A program made the position numbers and the translations under genes. A DNA stretch of 64,000 nt from Pacificimonas flava (GTDB taxonomy: Bacteria > Pseudomonadota > Alphaproteobacteria > Sphingomonadales > Sphingomonadaceae), in assembly GCF_000342165.1 (NCBI RefSeq), contig NZ_AMRV01000006.1, positions 62,001-126,000 on the forward strand, in the 5' to 3' direction. Positions 1-7,663 of this stretch are shown piece after piece. How positions within the stretch are numbered: the stretch's first letter is position 1; every line of letters begins with the position of its first letter. The notes under the pieces were generated by a model. That model saw nothing but the letters and a program-made list of their open reading frames with translations, did no database searches and was not told the origin of the DNA.

Positions 1-151
1 ACCTGCAGGCATTCGGCCTTCAGGAAGACCGAGGCCCCCGTCAAAGCATCCAGCCTGTCTGAGCGGATCAACGGCGTTCTCGCCGCGACACCCTTGATCC
101 GGCTGGCGGCAATTGTCAGGTCGGCGGCGGAAACGGAGGTCTGGCTGTTCA
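1..151 (-). CDS. Threonine/serine dehydratase, N-terminal fragment
   Basis: The leftward reading frame starts at an ATG (149-151) preceded by a GGGAGG Shine-Dalgarno site at 158-163 and runs off the left edge of the window, so only about 50 codons are visible. The peptide begins MNSQTSVSAADLTIAAS and continues through RIKGVAARTPLI and a segment ending FLKAECLQ. That is the usual N-terminus of PLP-dependent threonine ammonia-lyase/serine dehydratase, just before the SFKIRGA lysine motif, which would lie outside the window. The biosynthetic (IlvA) and catabolic (TdcB-like) types cannot be told apart because the C-terminal part is missing. It is transcribed divergently from the ornithine decarboxylase region. 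Confidence 0.75.
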
Positions 152-187
152 TGCAAACCTCCCTGCGATGCACTTGGCCGTGTGGCA

Positions 188-336
188 AGGAGGGAGTGCA
201 TGCGCTTCGTCGAACGCAAGATACCGCGCGCTTTACACGGTTCCCGTGCCCTCCTATATGCGCTCTCCCGCTGCCCTAAAGGGACTTCCACCGTGAAGGC
301 AGCATCTTGGCGAAACTACCCATTAGGAGGTCCCTT
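188..336 (+). promoter_or_regulatory. Structured leader of ornithine decarboxylase with alternative Shine-Dalgarno pairing
   Basis: CCCTCCT at 249-255 is perfectly complementary to AGGAGGG at 188-194, the ribosome site of the small upstream ORF. CCTCCTA at 250-256 is equally complementary (7 bp) to TAGGAGG at 324-330, the ribosome site of the decarboxylase. The two pairings exclude each other. AAGGGAC (279-285) can also pair with GTCCCTT (330-336), the stretch between the decarboxylase ribosome site and its start codon. GCTGCC/GGCAGC (270-275/298-303) can form a smaller stem. Alphaproteobacterial ornithine decarboxylase genes are known to carry a conserved leader (Rfam speF motif). Whether this leader belongs to that family could not be tested. 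The regulatory role is inferred from the pairings. Confidence 0.55.
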
Positions 337-370
337 GAGTTGCGAAAGTATCATAACGCTCTCGGTGTAG
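200..370 (+). CDS. Possible leader peptide upstream of ornithine decarboxylase
   Basis: This 56-codon frame starts at ATG 200 behind a strong AAGGAGGG site (187-194) at good spacing. It ends at 370, past the decarboxylase start codon at 340, so the two frames overlap by 31 bp. The peptide is basic (MRFVERKIPRALHGSR at the start) and matches no family I recognise. The anti-Shine-Dalgarno element of the leader lies in codons 17-19, so ribosomes translating this frame would unfold it. Arrest peptides upstream of ornithine decarboxylase are known in Gammaproteobacteria (SpeFL), but this peptide does not resemble SpeFL. It may be a real leader peptide or chance. Confidence 0.4.
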   Translation: MRFVERKIPRALHGSRALLYALSRCPKGTSTVKAASWRNYPLGGPLSCESIITLSV

Positions 371-1530
371 CGGCCGCTTTGCGGCCGGCTTCCCCCGTCA
401 CGCTCGTCCGTCCGCATGCGGCGGCGCGCGCAGCGCGTTTCTTCGCGCAAAGATTTCCGGGTCTTTCGATGTACGCGGTCAAGGCGAATCCATCGCCGGA
501 CCTGCTGCGCACGCTCTGGAATGCGGGCATCACGCACTATGACGTCGCCTCGATCACAGAGGTGCGGCTGGTCCGGTCGGTCCTGCCCGACGCCAAGCTG
601 TGCTTCATGCATCCGGTGAAGTCGGCGGAGGCGATCACCGAGGCCTATTTCGAACATGGCGTCCGCACCTTCTCGCTCGACACACAGGAGGAATTGGACA
701 AGATCGTGGAGGCGACGGGCGCCCCCGACGATCTGTGGCTGTGCGTGCGCATCCGCGTTTCTTCGGATCATTCGGAGCTCAGCCTCGCGTCCAAGTTCGG
801 CGTACGCGCGGAGGAGGCAGCGCCGCTGCTGATGGCCGCGCGCCAGGCATCCGATGCGCTGGGGGTCTGCTTTCACGTCGGCAGCCAGGCAATGAGCCCT
901 GCGGCCTACACCAACGCCATCGCGCTTGTCCGCGCCGCGATCGTGGAGGCGGGCGTGACCGTCGACGTCGTCGATGTTGGCGGCGGCTTTCCGTCCGTCT
1001 ACCCCGGCATGGACCCGGCCCCGCTCGATCTTTACTTTCAGGCGGTCCACGACGCGTTCGAGGATATGCCGATCAGCTATTCCGCCGAACTGTGGTGCGA
1101 GCCCGGCCGCGCGCTGTGCGCTGAATATGCGAGCGTTCTCGTTCGTGTGGAGCAGCGCAAGGGCAACACGCTCTACATCAACGACGGCGCGTACGGTTCC
1201 CTGTTTGATGCCGCGCATGTGGCGTGGCGTTTTCCGAGTGCGCTCATCCGCTCCGAACCGAGCGAAGCAGAATTCGAGGCCTTCGACCTCTACGGCCCGA
1301 CCTGCGACGACATGGATCACATGGACGGACCCTTCTATCTGCCCGGTGATGTAAAGGCCGGCGATTTCATCGAGATCGGCATGCTGGGCGCCTATGGCGC
1401 GGCCATGCGCACCGCCTTCAACGGCTTCGGCTCCTCAGAGACGGTCGAGGTTGCGGACGAACCCATGTTCAGCCTCTACCGCGAGGACGAACAGGGTGCG
1501 GAGATCATCTCGATCACCGGCCGCAACTGA
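340..1530 (+). CDS. Ornithine/lysine-type decarboxylase (fold III PLP enzyme)
   Basis: This enzyme probably decarboxylates ornithine to putrescine, the first step of polyamine synthesis. The alanine-racemase-like barrel has the PLP lysine in MYAVKANPSP (about K48), the glycine-rich phosphate loop DVVDVGGGFPS, and the EPGRALCAEY segment. The active-site loop GPTCDDMD carries the Cys-Asp pair (about C322-D323) typical of ornithine decarboxylases of this fold. I chose TTG at 340 because AGGAGG at 325-330 sits 9 nt upstream and no ATG fits. An in-frame TTG at 307 would add 11 residues but has no ribosome site. Length, about 396 residues, is normal for the family. The next gene downstream acts on the product. 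Lysine as substrate cannot be excluded from sequence. Confidence 0.85.
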   Translation: MRKYHNALGVAAALRPASPVTLVRPHAAARAARFFAQRFPGLSMYAVKANPSPDLLRTLWNAGITHYDVASITEVRLVRSVLPDAKLCFMHPVKSAEAITEAYFEHGVRTFSLDTQEELDKIVEATGAPDDLWLCVRIRVSSDHSELSLASKFGVRAEEAAPLLMAARQASDALGVCFHVGSQAMSPAAYTNAIALVRAAIVEAGVTVDVVDVGGGFPSVYPGMDPAPLDLYFQAVHDAFEDMPISYSAELWCEPGRALCAEYASVLVRVEQRKGNTLYINDGAYGSLFDAAHVAWRFPSALIRSEPSEAEFEAFDLYGPTCDDMDHMDGPFYLPGDVKAGDFIEIGMLGAYGAAMRTAFNGFGSSETVEVADEPMFSLYREDEQGAEIISITGRN

Positions 1531-1552
1531 CGGCTTGAAAACAGGCCCCATA

Positions 1553-1582
1553 GCGTCATCCCGGCGAAAACCGGGATGACGC
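1553..1582. repeat. Palindromic extragenic hairpin (12-bp stem)
   Basis: GCGTCATCCCGG (1553-1564) and its exact complement CCGGGATGACGC (1571-1582) flank a CGAAAA loop. The GTCATCCCGG-CGAAA-CCGGGATGAC pattern resembles short palindromic repeats scattered between genes in Sphingomonadales genomes. I noticed no second copy in this window. It lies 22 bp after the decarboxylase stop and lacks a T-run, so it may stabilise the mRNA end or stop transcription weakly. Confidence 0.6.
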
Positions 1583-1700
1583 AGGACGAGGTTACACCCC
1601 TTGTCTGCGGCGACCGCATCCGCTTTTAGCATATGCGAAACGGACCCTCGCCCCGCCCGCGGGCATTGACCACCAAACCCATTCCCAAGGGAGCATCCCT

Positions 1701-2909
1701 ATGTCCCACACCCTCGTCATTGGCGCCGGCGGCGTCTCCTCCGTCGCGGTTCACAAGATGGCCATGAACTCGGAGATTTTTTCGAAGGTCTCGCTCGCCA
1801 GCCGTACGCAGTCGAAGTGCGATGCCATTGCCGCCTCGGTAAAGGAACGCACGGGGCAAACGGTGGACACCTATCAGATCGATGCCGATGACATCGACGC
1901 GACGGCGCGGCTGATCGAGGAGCTGAAGCCCGATCTCCTCGTCAACCTGGCTCTCCCCTATCAGGATCTCGCGCTGATGGAGGCCTGCCTGAAGACCGGC
2001 GTCAATTACCTGGACACGGCGAATTACGAGCCGAAGGAGACCGCCAGGTTCGAATATAGCTGGCAGTGGGAGTATCAGGATCGCTTCAAGGAGGCGGGAC
2101 TGATGGCGCTTCTCGGATCCGGCTTCGATCCCGGCGTCACGTCCGTTTTCGCAAGCTGGCTGAAGAAGCATCATTTCTCCTCCATTCGGACGCTCGACAT
2201 CCTCGACTGCAATGGCGGCGATCATGGGCAGGCGTTCGCCACCAACTTCAATCCGGAGATCAACATCCGCGAGGTGACGGCGCCCGCTCGCCACTGGGAA
2301 GACGGCGACTGGGTGGAGACGCCGGCCCTCTCCCATAAGCAGAGCTTCGATTTCCCGCAGGTCGGCGAGAAGAATATGTACATGATGTATCATGAGGAAC
2401 TGGAAAGCCTCGTGACGCATATTCCAGAGATCGAGCGCGCCCGCTTCTGGATGACCTTCGGCGATTCCTATCTGAAGCATCTGGAGGTGCTACAGAATGT
2501 CGGCATGACGTCCATCGAGCCGATCAGCTATCAGGGACAGGAGATCGTGCCGCTGCAATTCCTGAAGGTGGTCCTGCCGGAACCTGCCGGCCTCGGCGCC
2601 ACGACGAAGGGCAAGACCTGTATCGGCGACATCGCCACCGGCAAGAGCCAGGATGGCGGCGACCTGACCATGTACATCTTCAACGTCTGCGATCACGAGG
2701 ACGCCTACCGCGAAACCGGCAATCAGGCCGTCAGCTATACAACCGGCGTTCCCGCCATGATCGGCGCGGCGCTGATGTTGCAGGAAAAATGGTCGGGCGC
2801 CGGCGTCTTCAACATGGAGCAGTTCGATCCGGACCCATTCATGGACATGCTGAACCAGCATGGACTGCCATGGGAAGTGCGCGAACTTCCCGGGCCGCTG
2901 CCGTTCTAG
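1701..2909 (+). CDS. Carboxynorspermidine/carboxyspermidine dehydrogenase (saccharopine dehydrogenase family)
   Basis: The N-terminus MSHTLVIGAGGVSSV is a Rossmann nucleotide-binding loop, and the 402 residues match the length of saccharopine-dehydrogenase-like carboxynorspermidine synthases. In that family the enzyme condenses putrescine (or diaminopropane) with aspartate semialdehyde and reduces the product with NADPH to carboxyspermidine (or carboxynorspermidine). The segment GSGFDPGVTSVFASWL and the long C-terminal domain fit the family. A good AAGGGAG ribosome site lies just before ATG 1701. It follows the ornithine decarboxylase by 170 bp. The matching decarboxylase is at 5204-6379, so the window encodes a complete S-adenosylmethionine-independent spermidine route. 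Putrescine as the diamine is inferred from the neighbouring decarboxylase. Confidence 0.85.
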   Translation: MSHTLVIGAGGVSSVAVHKMAMNSEIFSKVSLASRTQSKCDAIAASVKERTGQTVDTYQIDADDIDATARLIEELKPDLLVNLALPYQDLALMEACLKTGVNYLDTANYEPKETARFEYSWQWEYQDRFKEAGLMALLGSGFDPGVTSVFASWLKKHHFSSIRTLDILDCNGGDHGQAFATNFNPEINIREVTAPARHWEDGDWVETPALSHKQSFDFPQVGEKNMYMMYHEELESLVTHIPEIERARFWMTFGDSYLKHLEVLQNVGMTSIEPISYQGQEIVPLQFLKVVLPEPAGLGATTKGKTCIGDIATGKSQDGGDLTMYIFNVCDHEDAYRETGNQAVSYTTGVPAMIGAALMLQEKWSGAGVFNMEQFDPDPFMDMLNQHGLPWEVRELPGPLPF

Positions 2910-3174
2910 GCGGCTGCCCTGCGGCATTGACATTGGCGGACGCCATGCCCGCGTAGAGTGAAACCTCCACGATCCCCGCATTCCGATTTCCAATCCCGGC
3001 TGCGAATCAGTTACGAGCTGTCGGACGGGATGGAACTCGCTGACGGGGTTACGACCTTTTCAATGCAGATTACGCCGATCGGCGGATTTCCGGAACTGGG
3101 ACCGGACCGCTAGGATTGGCGATAAGCGCGTTTCGGATGGGGGCACATTTTCGCCGTTCGCAGGTTTGGGTTGC

Positions 3175-3687
3175 ATGCGGAACACATGTCTTGCCCCCCT
3201 GGCCCTCGGCGCTGCACTTGCGGCCTGCACGTCCATGAACGGCCCCGCTGCCCCGCCGGATCAGGCAGCGAGCGCACAGCCCGCCAGCATCGGCTATTCG
3301 GTCGGCCCCTGCTTCGGCTTCTGCCCGGTCTACAGCGTCGAGGCGGATGCAAACGGAGAGGTCACATTCGTGGGCGAACAGCACACCGCTGTCAGCGGAG
3401 AAAAGGTGGGCCGTATCAGCAGCGGCGACTATCAAGCTGCCGTGGAGGCGCTGGCACCGTTTCGCCCCGCAGAAGGCACGACGGCGGACGTGGAGTGCGG
3501 CGCGCGCACAACCGACCAGCAGCAATATCGTATCACCTGGCAGAGCGTTGCCGACGGGCCAGAGACGGTCCTCAACTATTATGCGGGCTGCCGGTCCGCT
3601 GAGGCGCAGCGTCTGCGGGCGGTCCTGAACGGTTTGCCCGAAACCCTCGGCATCGAAGATTGGGCGGAAGCCAAGCGACCGCTCTAG
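3175..3687 (+). CDS. Lipoprotein with DUF6438-like domain
   Basis: The 170-residue product starts with a lipoprotein signal: MRNTCLAPLALGAALAAC, with lipobox LAAC and an acylated Cys near residue 18. The mature part contains GPCFGFCPVYSVEADANGEV, the paired-cysteine signature of DUF6438 proteins, whose function is unknown. I take ATG 3175 as start, since an in-frame TTG at 3166 adds three residues and has no better ribosome site. It stands alone between the dehydrogenase and a convergent peptidase gene (stops 16 bp apart). It is probably membrane-anchored in the periplasm. No role in polyamine synthesis can be read from the sequence. Confidence 0.75.
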   Translation: MRNTCLAPLALGAALAACTSMNGPAAPPDQAASAQPASIGYSVGPCFGFCPVYSVEADANGEVTFVGEQHTAVSGEKVGRISSGDYQAAVEALAPFRPAEGTTADVECGARTTDQQQYRITWQSVADGPETVLNYYAGCRSAEAQRLRAVLNGLPETLGIEDWAEAKRPL

Positions 3688-3703
3688 TCCGCGGACAGGC
3701 GGA

Positions 3704-5059
3704 TCAGTCCGCCAGCATGTCTTCCTCGGCATTGGCCGCGACGGCGATCATCGCGGTCCATGCGGCGACATTCTGCTGCAACTGCGGCTTGTCCACCTTG
3801 TCGAGCGTATCCTCGGCCGTGTGGTGCCAATCGAAATAGCGCGTACCGTCCTGCTGCAATTGCACGATCCCGACCCCCGCCTCGGCAAGCGGGCCGATAT
3901 CGCTGCCATGCGCAGCATCCGTCGGGCCCTGGGCGATGCCGAGTGGTGCAAGCGCCGCGGCCATACGCGCGGCGACCGGCGCCGCCCCGTCCGTCAGGTC
4001 GCTGTCGAAACGCCAGATCGCGTCCGCGCCAAAATCGCTCTCGGCGGCAAGAGCATGTTTCTCGTCGGCATGCGCCTCTCCATAGGCCGCGCCGCCGAAC
4101 AGGCCGATTTCCTCCGAGCCGAACCAGACGATGCGGATCGGCCGGCGCGGGGTTCCGGCGTCCATGACCCGCTTTGCCGCCGCCGTGACGATGCCGCAGC
4201 CCGACGCATCGTCGATCGCGCCGGTGCCGACATCCCAGCTGTCCAGATGACAGCCGACGAGCACGATACCCGCATCGGGGTCGCGCCCCGGCACCTCCGC
4301 GATGACATTGCCGCTGTCATGATTTCCAGTCTGGCGAGACGTCAGCACCAGACGCATGCGAACGGGCTCGCCGCGCGCGGCAATGCGCTCGAGCTGGTCC
4401 GCCGAACTGTTCGCCAGTGCGGCAGCCGGAATAGGCTGAACACCCTGCGCAAAGGTCTGCACGCCGGTATGCCCCACGCTGCTGTCGTCCGTGCCGATTG
4501 AGCGCACGACGATGGCGGCCGCGCCCTTTCGGCTGGCGATGCTCGGACCTTGCCGGCGCGGCGCGCCGAATTGGCCATAACCGATCCCGCTCTGTGTCGC
4601 GCGCATCGCATGGCCGATATAGACGATCTTGCCGGCAACGGCTTCGTCCGGAGCGGCCTCGAGCGCAGCGACGCTATCGAACATCGCGACTTCGCCCGTG
4701 ATTCCGTCGCGCGGGGTGCTGCCGCTGTTGCCAAGGGCGATCAAATGCAGCGGCTGCGGGAACGGCGCCGTCACAAAGGCGCTTTCGGTACCGCGTTCCC
4801 AAACCGGCACCGGGAAAGTCTCAATGCGTACGTCCTGAAAACCGAGCGCGCGCAGACGGTCCGCGCCCCAGTCGCGCGCGCGCGCCTCCGCCGCGCTTCC
4901 TGCCGGACGGGGGCCAATTTCGGTCGTCAGCCCCTCCGTGATGTCCCATGCCAGTTCGTCCTCGAGAGCCGCGTCGCGAAGTGCAGCTGGATCGAGGGGG
5001 GTCTGCGCACTGGCTGTGGCAGACAGAAGGGTGGCGGCAAGCGCAAGGGAAGATTTCAT
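3704..5059 (-). CDS. Secreted M28-family zinc peptidase
   Basis: A 451-residue exported protein: residues 1-18 (MKSSLALAATLLSATASA) form a signal peptide. An inserted PA-type segment (about residues 115-245) precedes the M28 catalytic domain. The zinc-binding motifs are visible: GCHLDSWDVGTGAIDDASG (His near 271, with bridging and ligand Asp), GSEEIGLFG (general-base Glu pair), ESDFGAD, and DWHHTAEDTLDKVD near the end with the last ligand His. Such enzymes are aminopeptidases or carboxypeptidases acting on periplasmic peptides. It is divergent from the carboxyspermidine decarboxylase and convergent with the DUF6438 lipoprotein. The exact substrate is not predictable. Confidence 0.9.
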   Translation of the reverse strand: MKSSLALAATLLSATASAQTPLDPAALRDAALEDELAWDITEGLTTEIGPRPAGSAAEARARDWGADRLRALGFQDVRIETFPVPVWERGTESAFVTAPFPQPLHLIALGNSGSTPRDGITGEVAMFDSVAALEAAPDEAVAGKIVYIGHAMRATQSGIGYGQFGAPRRQGPSIASRKGAAAIVVRSIGTDDSSVGHTGVQTFAQGVQPIPAAALANSSADQLERIAARGEPVRMRLVLTSRQTGNHDSGNVIAEVPGRDPDAGIVLVGCHLDSWDVGTGAIDDASGCGIVTAAAKRVMDAGTPRRPIRIVWFGSEEIGLFGGAAYGEAHADEKHALAAESDFGADAIWRFDSDLTDGAAPVAARMAAALAPLGIAQGPTDAAHGSDIGPLAEAGVGIVQLQQDGTRYFDWHHTAEDTLDKVDKPQLQQNVAAWTAMIAVAANAEEDMLAD

Positions 5060-5203
5060 GGCGCGAAGACCTAACCCCGGCCGGTGCGATCTTCAAATGC
5101 CCATCGCGCCAATATGCTAATTTCGCACCAGTCCCCTGCGCGCCCCATATGTCAGGCGCGTTCCCGGCTTGAGCTCGTGCGCCGAACCGGCGAAAAGACG
5201 TGA

Positions 5204-6379
5204 ATGTCCGAAATGATGAGCACAAAGGCCGGCGATCCCGGTGCGTTCGCCGACTTCGACCTGTCCCGGGTGCAAACCCCTGCCTTTGTCGTCGATGCAG
5301 CGGCGCTGCGCCACAACCTGGCGCTGCTAAACGATGTGAAACGGCGGTCAGGCGCGAAAATCCTGCTCGCCCTAAAGGCGTTTTCCATGTTCCGTACGGC
5401 TGGCCTGACGCAGGCGGTCCTTGACGGCACATGCGCCTCCGGCCTTTGGGAAGCCCGGCTTGCCAAGGCATATTATCCCGGGATTATCGAGACGTTCTCG
5501 CCCGGCTACAAACGCGAAGACCTTGCCGAGATTGCGGCCCTTTCGAACACGATCGTGTTCAACACCCCGCACCAGCACGCCCGTTTTCGCGAATATCTCG
5601 GCCAGACCGGCAAGATCTTCGACGTGGGACTGCGCCTCAATCCCGAACACTCGGAAGGGGAAGTCGCCAAGTACGACCCCGCCGCCCCCGGAAGCCGTCT
5701 CGGTTTCCCCGTATCCCAGCTTCGGGAGGAGCATCTGTCCGGTGTGCACGGCCTCCACATGCACACGCTGTGTGAGCAAGGCTTTGAACCGCTTGCCCGG
5801 ACCTGGGCAGCGCTGGAGCCGAAGATCGCCCCCTATTTGCCGCGGCTCGACTGGCTGAACCTGGGCGGGGGGCACCACATTACCCGGGCCGACTACGACC
5901 GGGACGCCCTCGTCGCCCTGCTGCGGCAAATCGCCGACAAATATGATGTTCAGGTCTATCTGGAACCCGGCGAGGCGGTCGCGCTCGATGCCGGTATTCT
6001 GGTCGGCGAAATCCTCGACACGTTCGAAAACGGCATGCCGGTCGCTGTCACCGACATCAGCGCCACCTGTCACATGCCCGACGTGATCGAGGCGCCCTAC
6101 CGGCCCGCCATGCTGGGAGAACCGGCGAGCGGCCCGCGCTATCGACTGGGCGGCCCCTCCTGCCTCGCTGGCGACACGATTGGGGATTATACGTTTCCCA
6201 TGCCGCCGGAGCCCGGCACACGCTTCGCCTTTCTGGATCAGGCGCACTATTCCATGGTGAAGACAACGACCTTCAACGGTGTACCGCTTCCAAGCATATA
6301 TTTGTGGGATTCGGACACGGACTCGCTGGAATGCGTCCGCCAGTTCGATTGGACGGAGTTCGAGCGCCGCCTGTCCTAG
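5204..6379 (+). CDS. Carboxynorspermidine/carboxyspermidine decarboxylase
   Basis: This PLP enzyme (391 residues) removes the carboxyl group from carboxyspermidine to give spermidine. It has the fold III layout: PLP lysine in LLALKAFSMF (about K58), the HMHTLCEQ segment, the NLGGGHHIT glycine loop and an EPGEAVALD segment. Two family signatures are clear: DISATCHMPDVIEAPYRPAM and the active-site loop GGPSCLAGDTIGDY, which differs from the GPTCD loop of ornithine decarboxylase. ATG 5204 is the first start and has only a weak ribosome site. The partner dehydrogenase is 2.3 kb upstream on the same strand, separated by a lipoprotein and an opposing peptidase gene. Its stop overlaps that of the cation transporter gene by 4 bp. 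Confidence 0.9.
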   Translation: MSEMMSTKAGDPGAFADFDLSRVQTPAFVVDAAALRHNLALLNDVKRRSGAKILLALKAFSMFRTAGLTQAVLDGTCASGLWEARLAKAYYPGIIETFSPGYKREDLAEIAALSNTIVFNTPHQHARFREYLGQTGKIFDVGLRLNPEHSEGEVAKYDPAAPGSRLGFPVSQLREEHLSGVHGLHMHTLCEQGFEPLARTWAALEPKIAPYLPRLDWLNLGGGHHITRADYDRDALVALLRQIADKYDVQVYLEPGEAVALDAGILVGEILDTFENGMPVAVTDISATCHMPDVIEAPYRPAMLGEPASGPRYRLGGPSCLAGDTIGDYTFPMPPEPGTRFAFLDQAHYSMVKTTTFNGVPLPSIYLWDSDTDSLECVRQFDWTEFERRLS

Positions 6380-7002
6380 ACTGCTTTCGCGCGCAGCTGT
6401 GGTACGGCTGCGCGCAGAATGCGGATGGCCGAACGCAGGAAAACGGCGGCTATCAGACCCGCCATCACGATGTCGGGCCATGGCGAATGCAGAACGCTGA
6501 CGAGGCCGGCAGCAATCAGCACGCCGACATTCGCGATCACGTCATTGCGCGAACATTCGAAGGTACTGCTCATGTTCACATCCTGCGCGCGGAACCGCCA
6601 CAGGATACGAAGACAGATAAGATTGGCAGCCAAGGCCAGTCCGCCGAAGACCAACATGATGCCTCCTTCCGGCGGTAACCCGCTGGAAATCCGCGCAATC
6701 ATCTGCACGACGACCGCCAAACCGAAGATCAGGATAAAGACGCCCTTTGCCGTCGCGGCCCCGGCTTTCCAGCGCTCACCGCGCGACAGGGCGTAAAGAC
6801 TTAGCGCATAAACGAACGCATCGCCGGCCATATCGACACTGTCCGCCATCAGCGCCGCGGAGCCGCTTACCAGGCCGGCCGCGAATTCCGCAACGAACAT
6901 GCCGGCGTTGATAAGAAGGACCGTTACGAGTGCCCGTCTCTGGTCCTTGACGCGCGCGAGCTTCTCGAGCTCGCAGGATTTGACGGAGCAGCAGTCGGAC
7001 AT
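6376..7002 (-). CDS. Short cation-diffusion-facilitator-like transporter
   Basis: The 208-residue protein has five or six predicted membrane segments and resembles the membrane part of CDF metal efflux proteins. DSVDMAGDAFVYALSLYA matches the TM2 metal site, and CSRNDVIANVGVLIAA matches the TM5 site. The cytoplasmic C-terminal domain found in typical CDF proteins (about 300 residues) is absent, as in a known group of short transporters. The N-terminus MSDCCSVKSCELEKL carries three cysteines that could bind metal. It is last in a leftward gene run (33 bp after the lipoprotein) and meets the carboxyspermidine decarboxylase tail to tail. A divalent metal as substrate is likely, but which one is unknown. 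Confidence 0.75.
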   Translation of the reverse strand: MSDCCSVKSCELEKLARVKDQRRALVTVLLINAGMFVAEFAAGLVSGSAALMADSVDMAGDAFVYALSLYALSRGERWKAGAATAKGVFILIFGLAVVVQMIARISSGLPPEGGIMLVFGGLALAANLICLRILWRFRAQDVNMSSTFECSRNDVIANVGVLIAAGLVSVLHSPWPDIVMAGLIAAVFLRSAIRILRAAVPQLRAKAV

Positions 7003-7035
7003 GTGTCGAGAGATAGTAACCGAGACGCGGTCTTT

Positions 7036-7650
7036 CTACTCGGCGTCCGCGCCAGGCGTGGGCGGATTTTGCAACTGATCCTGCTCCGCCTGTGCGGCGC
7101 CGACGCTCAGGGCGGCCTCGCAGGCGGTTACGAAGCGGGTGAGAAGCTCTTCGCGCGGCGCCGACTGCGGCGTCACGACGTTCGCGCCGTAGGTGGCCCC
7201 AAACTCCCCGCCGCCGAGCGATGCGACCAGCACCTGCGAAAGCGGCACGTCGCCTGCAACCGGGCCGCCTGCCGGAATCGACAGCGGCACGGGGATCGCC
7301 TCCAAACGGCCACCACTTCCGAACGTCAGCCGTTCCTCCGAACCGATGCGCTCGACTTGCGGCACGGCAACCTCGAACGTACCCGTATCCCGGTGGCAGG
7401 TCAGGCGCATGACCGGCTCCCCCTCAGGCTGGAAATAGGTCAGGCTTGCACCAGTTGTTGCCGACGCCCGGTAAGACCAGGCTGTCTGTTCGTCGCCGAG
7501 CGACGTCATCGGCGCATCCTCCGCCGGTGCGCCCCCATCGGCGAGCGTGCCGCCGTCCACCGGCCCACTGTCCTCGGGGGCATCCGGCTCTCCGGAACAG
7601 GCAGCAAACACCAGAAGGGCAGCGCCGGAGGTCAGCAGGATTCTCTTCAT
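7036..7650 (-). CDS. Putative lipoprotein of unknown function
   Basis: Starting at ATG 7650, the 204-residue product begins MKRILLTSGAALLVFAAC, a lipoprotein signal with lipobox FAAC and Cys near residue 18. A low-complexity Asp/Gly/Ala/Pro linker follows (about residues 19-55), then a compact domain of about 150 residues with WSYRASATTGASLTYF near its start. I do not recognise the domain. An upstream frame extension to 7740 would bury the signal peptide and was not used. The gene lies 13 bp after the DUF5996 gene and 33 bp before the transporter gene, suggesting one transcript. It is likely an envelope protein. Confidence 0.65.
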   Translation of the reverse strand: MKRILLTSGAALLVFAACSGEPDAPEDSGPVDGGTLADGGAPAEDAPMTSLGDEQTAWSYRASATTGASLTYFQPEGEPVMRLTCHRDTGTFEVAVPQVERIGSEERLTFGSGGRLEAIPVPLSIPAGGPVAGDVPLSQVLVASLGGGEFGATYGANVVTPQSAPREELLTRFVTACEAALSVGAAQAEQDQLQNPPTPGADAE

Positions 7651-7663
7651 AATGAATGATCCG

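Noticed and set aside
3070-3732. Open frame on the minus strand opposite the DUF6438 lipoprotein
   Set aside because: Composition is Arg/Cys-rich without domains. The plus-strand frame has a lipoprotein signal and a recognised domain.
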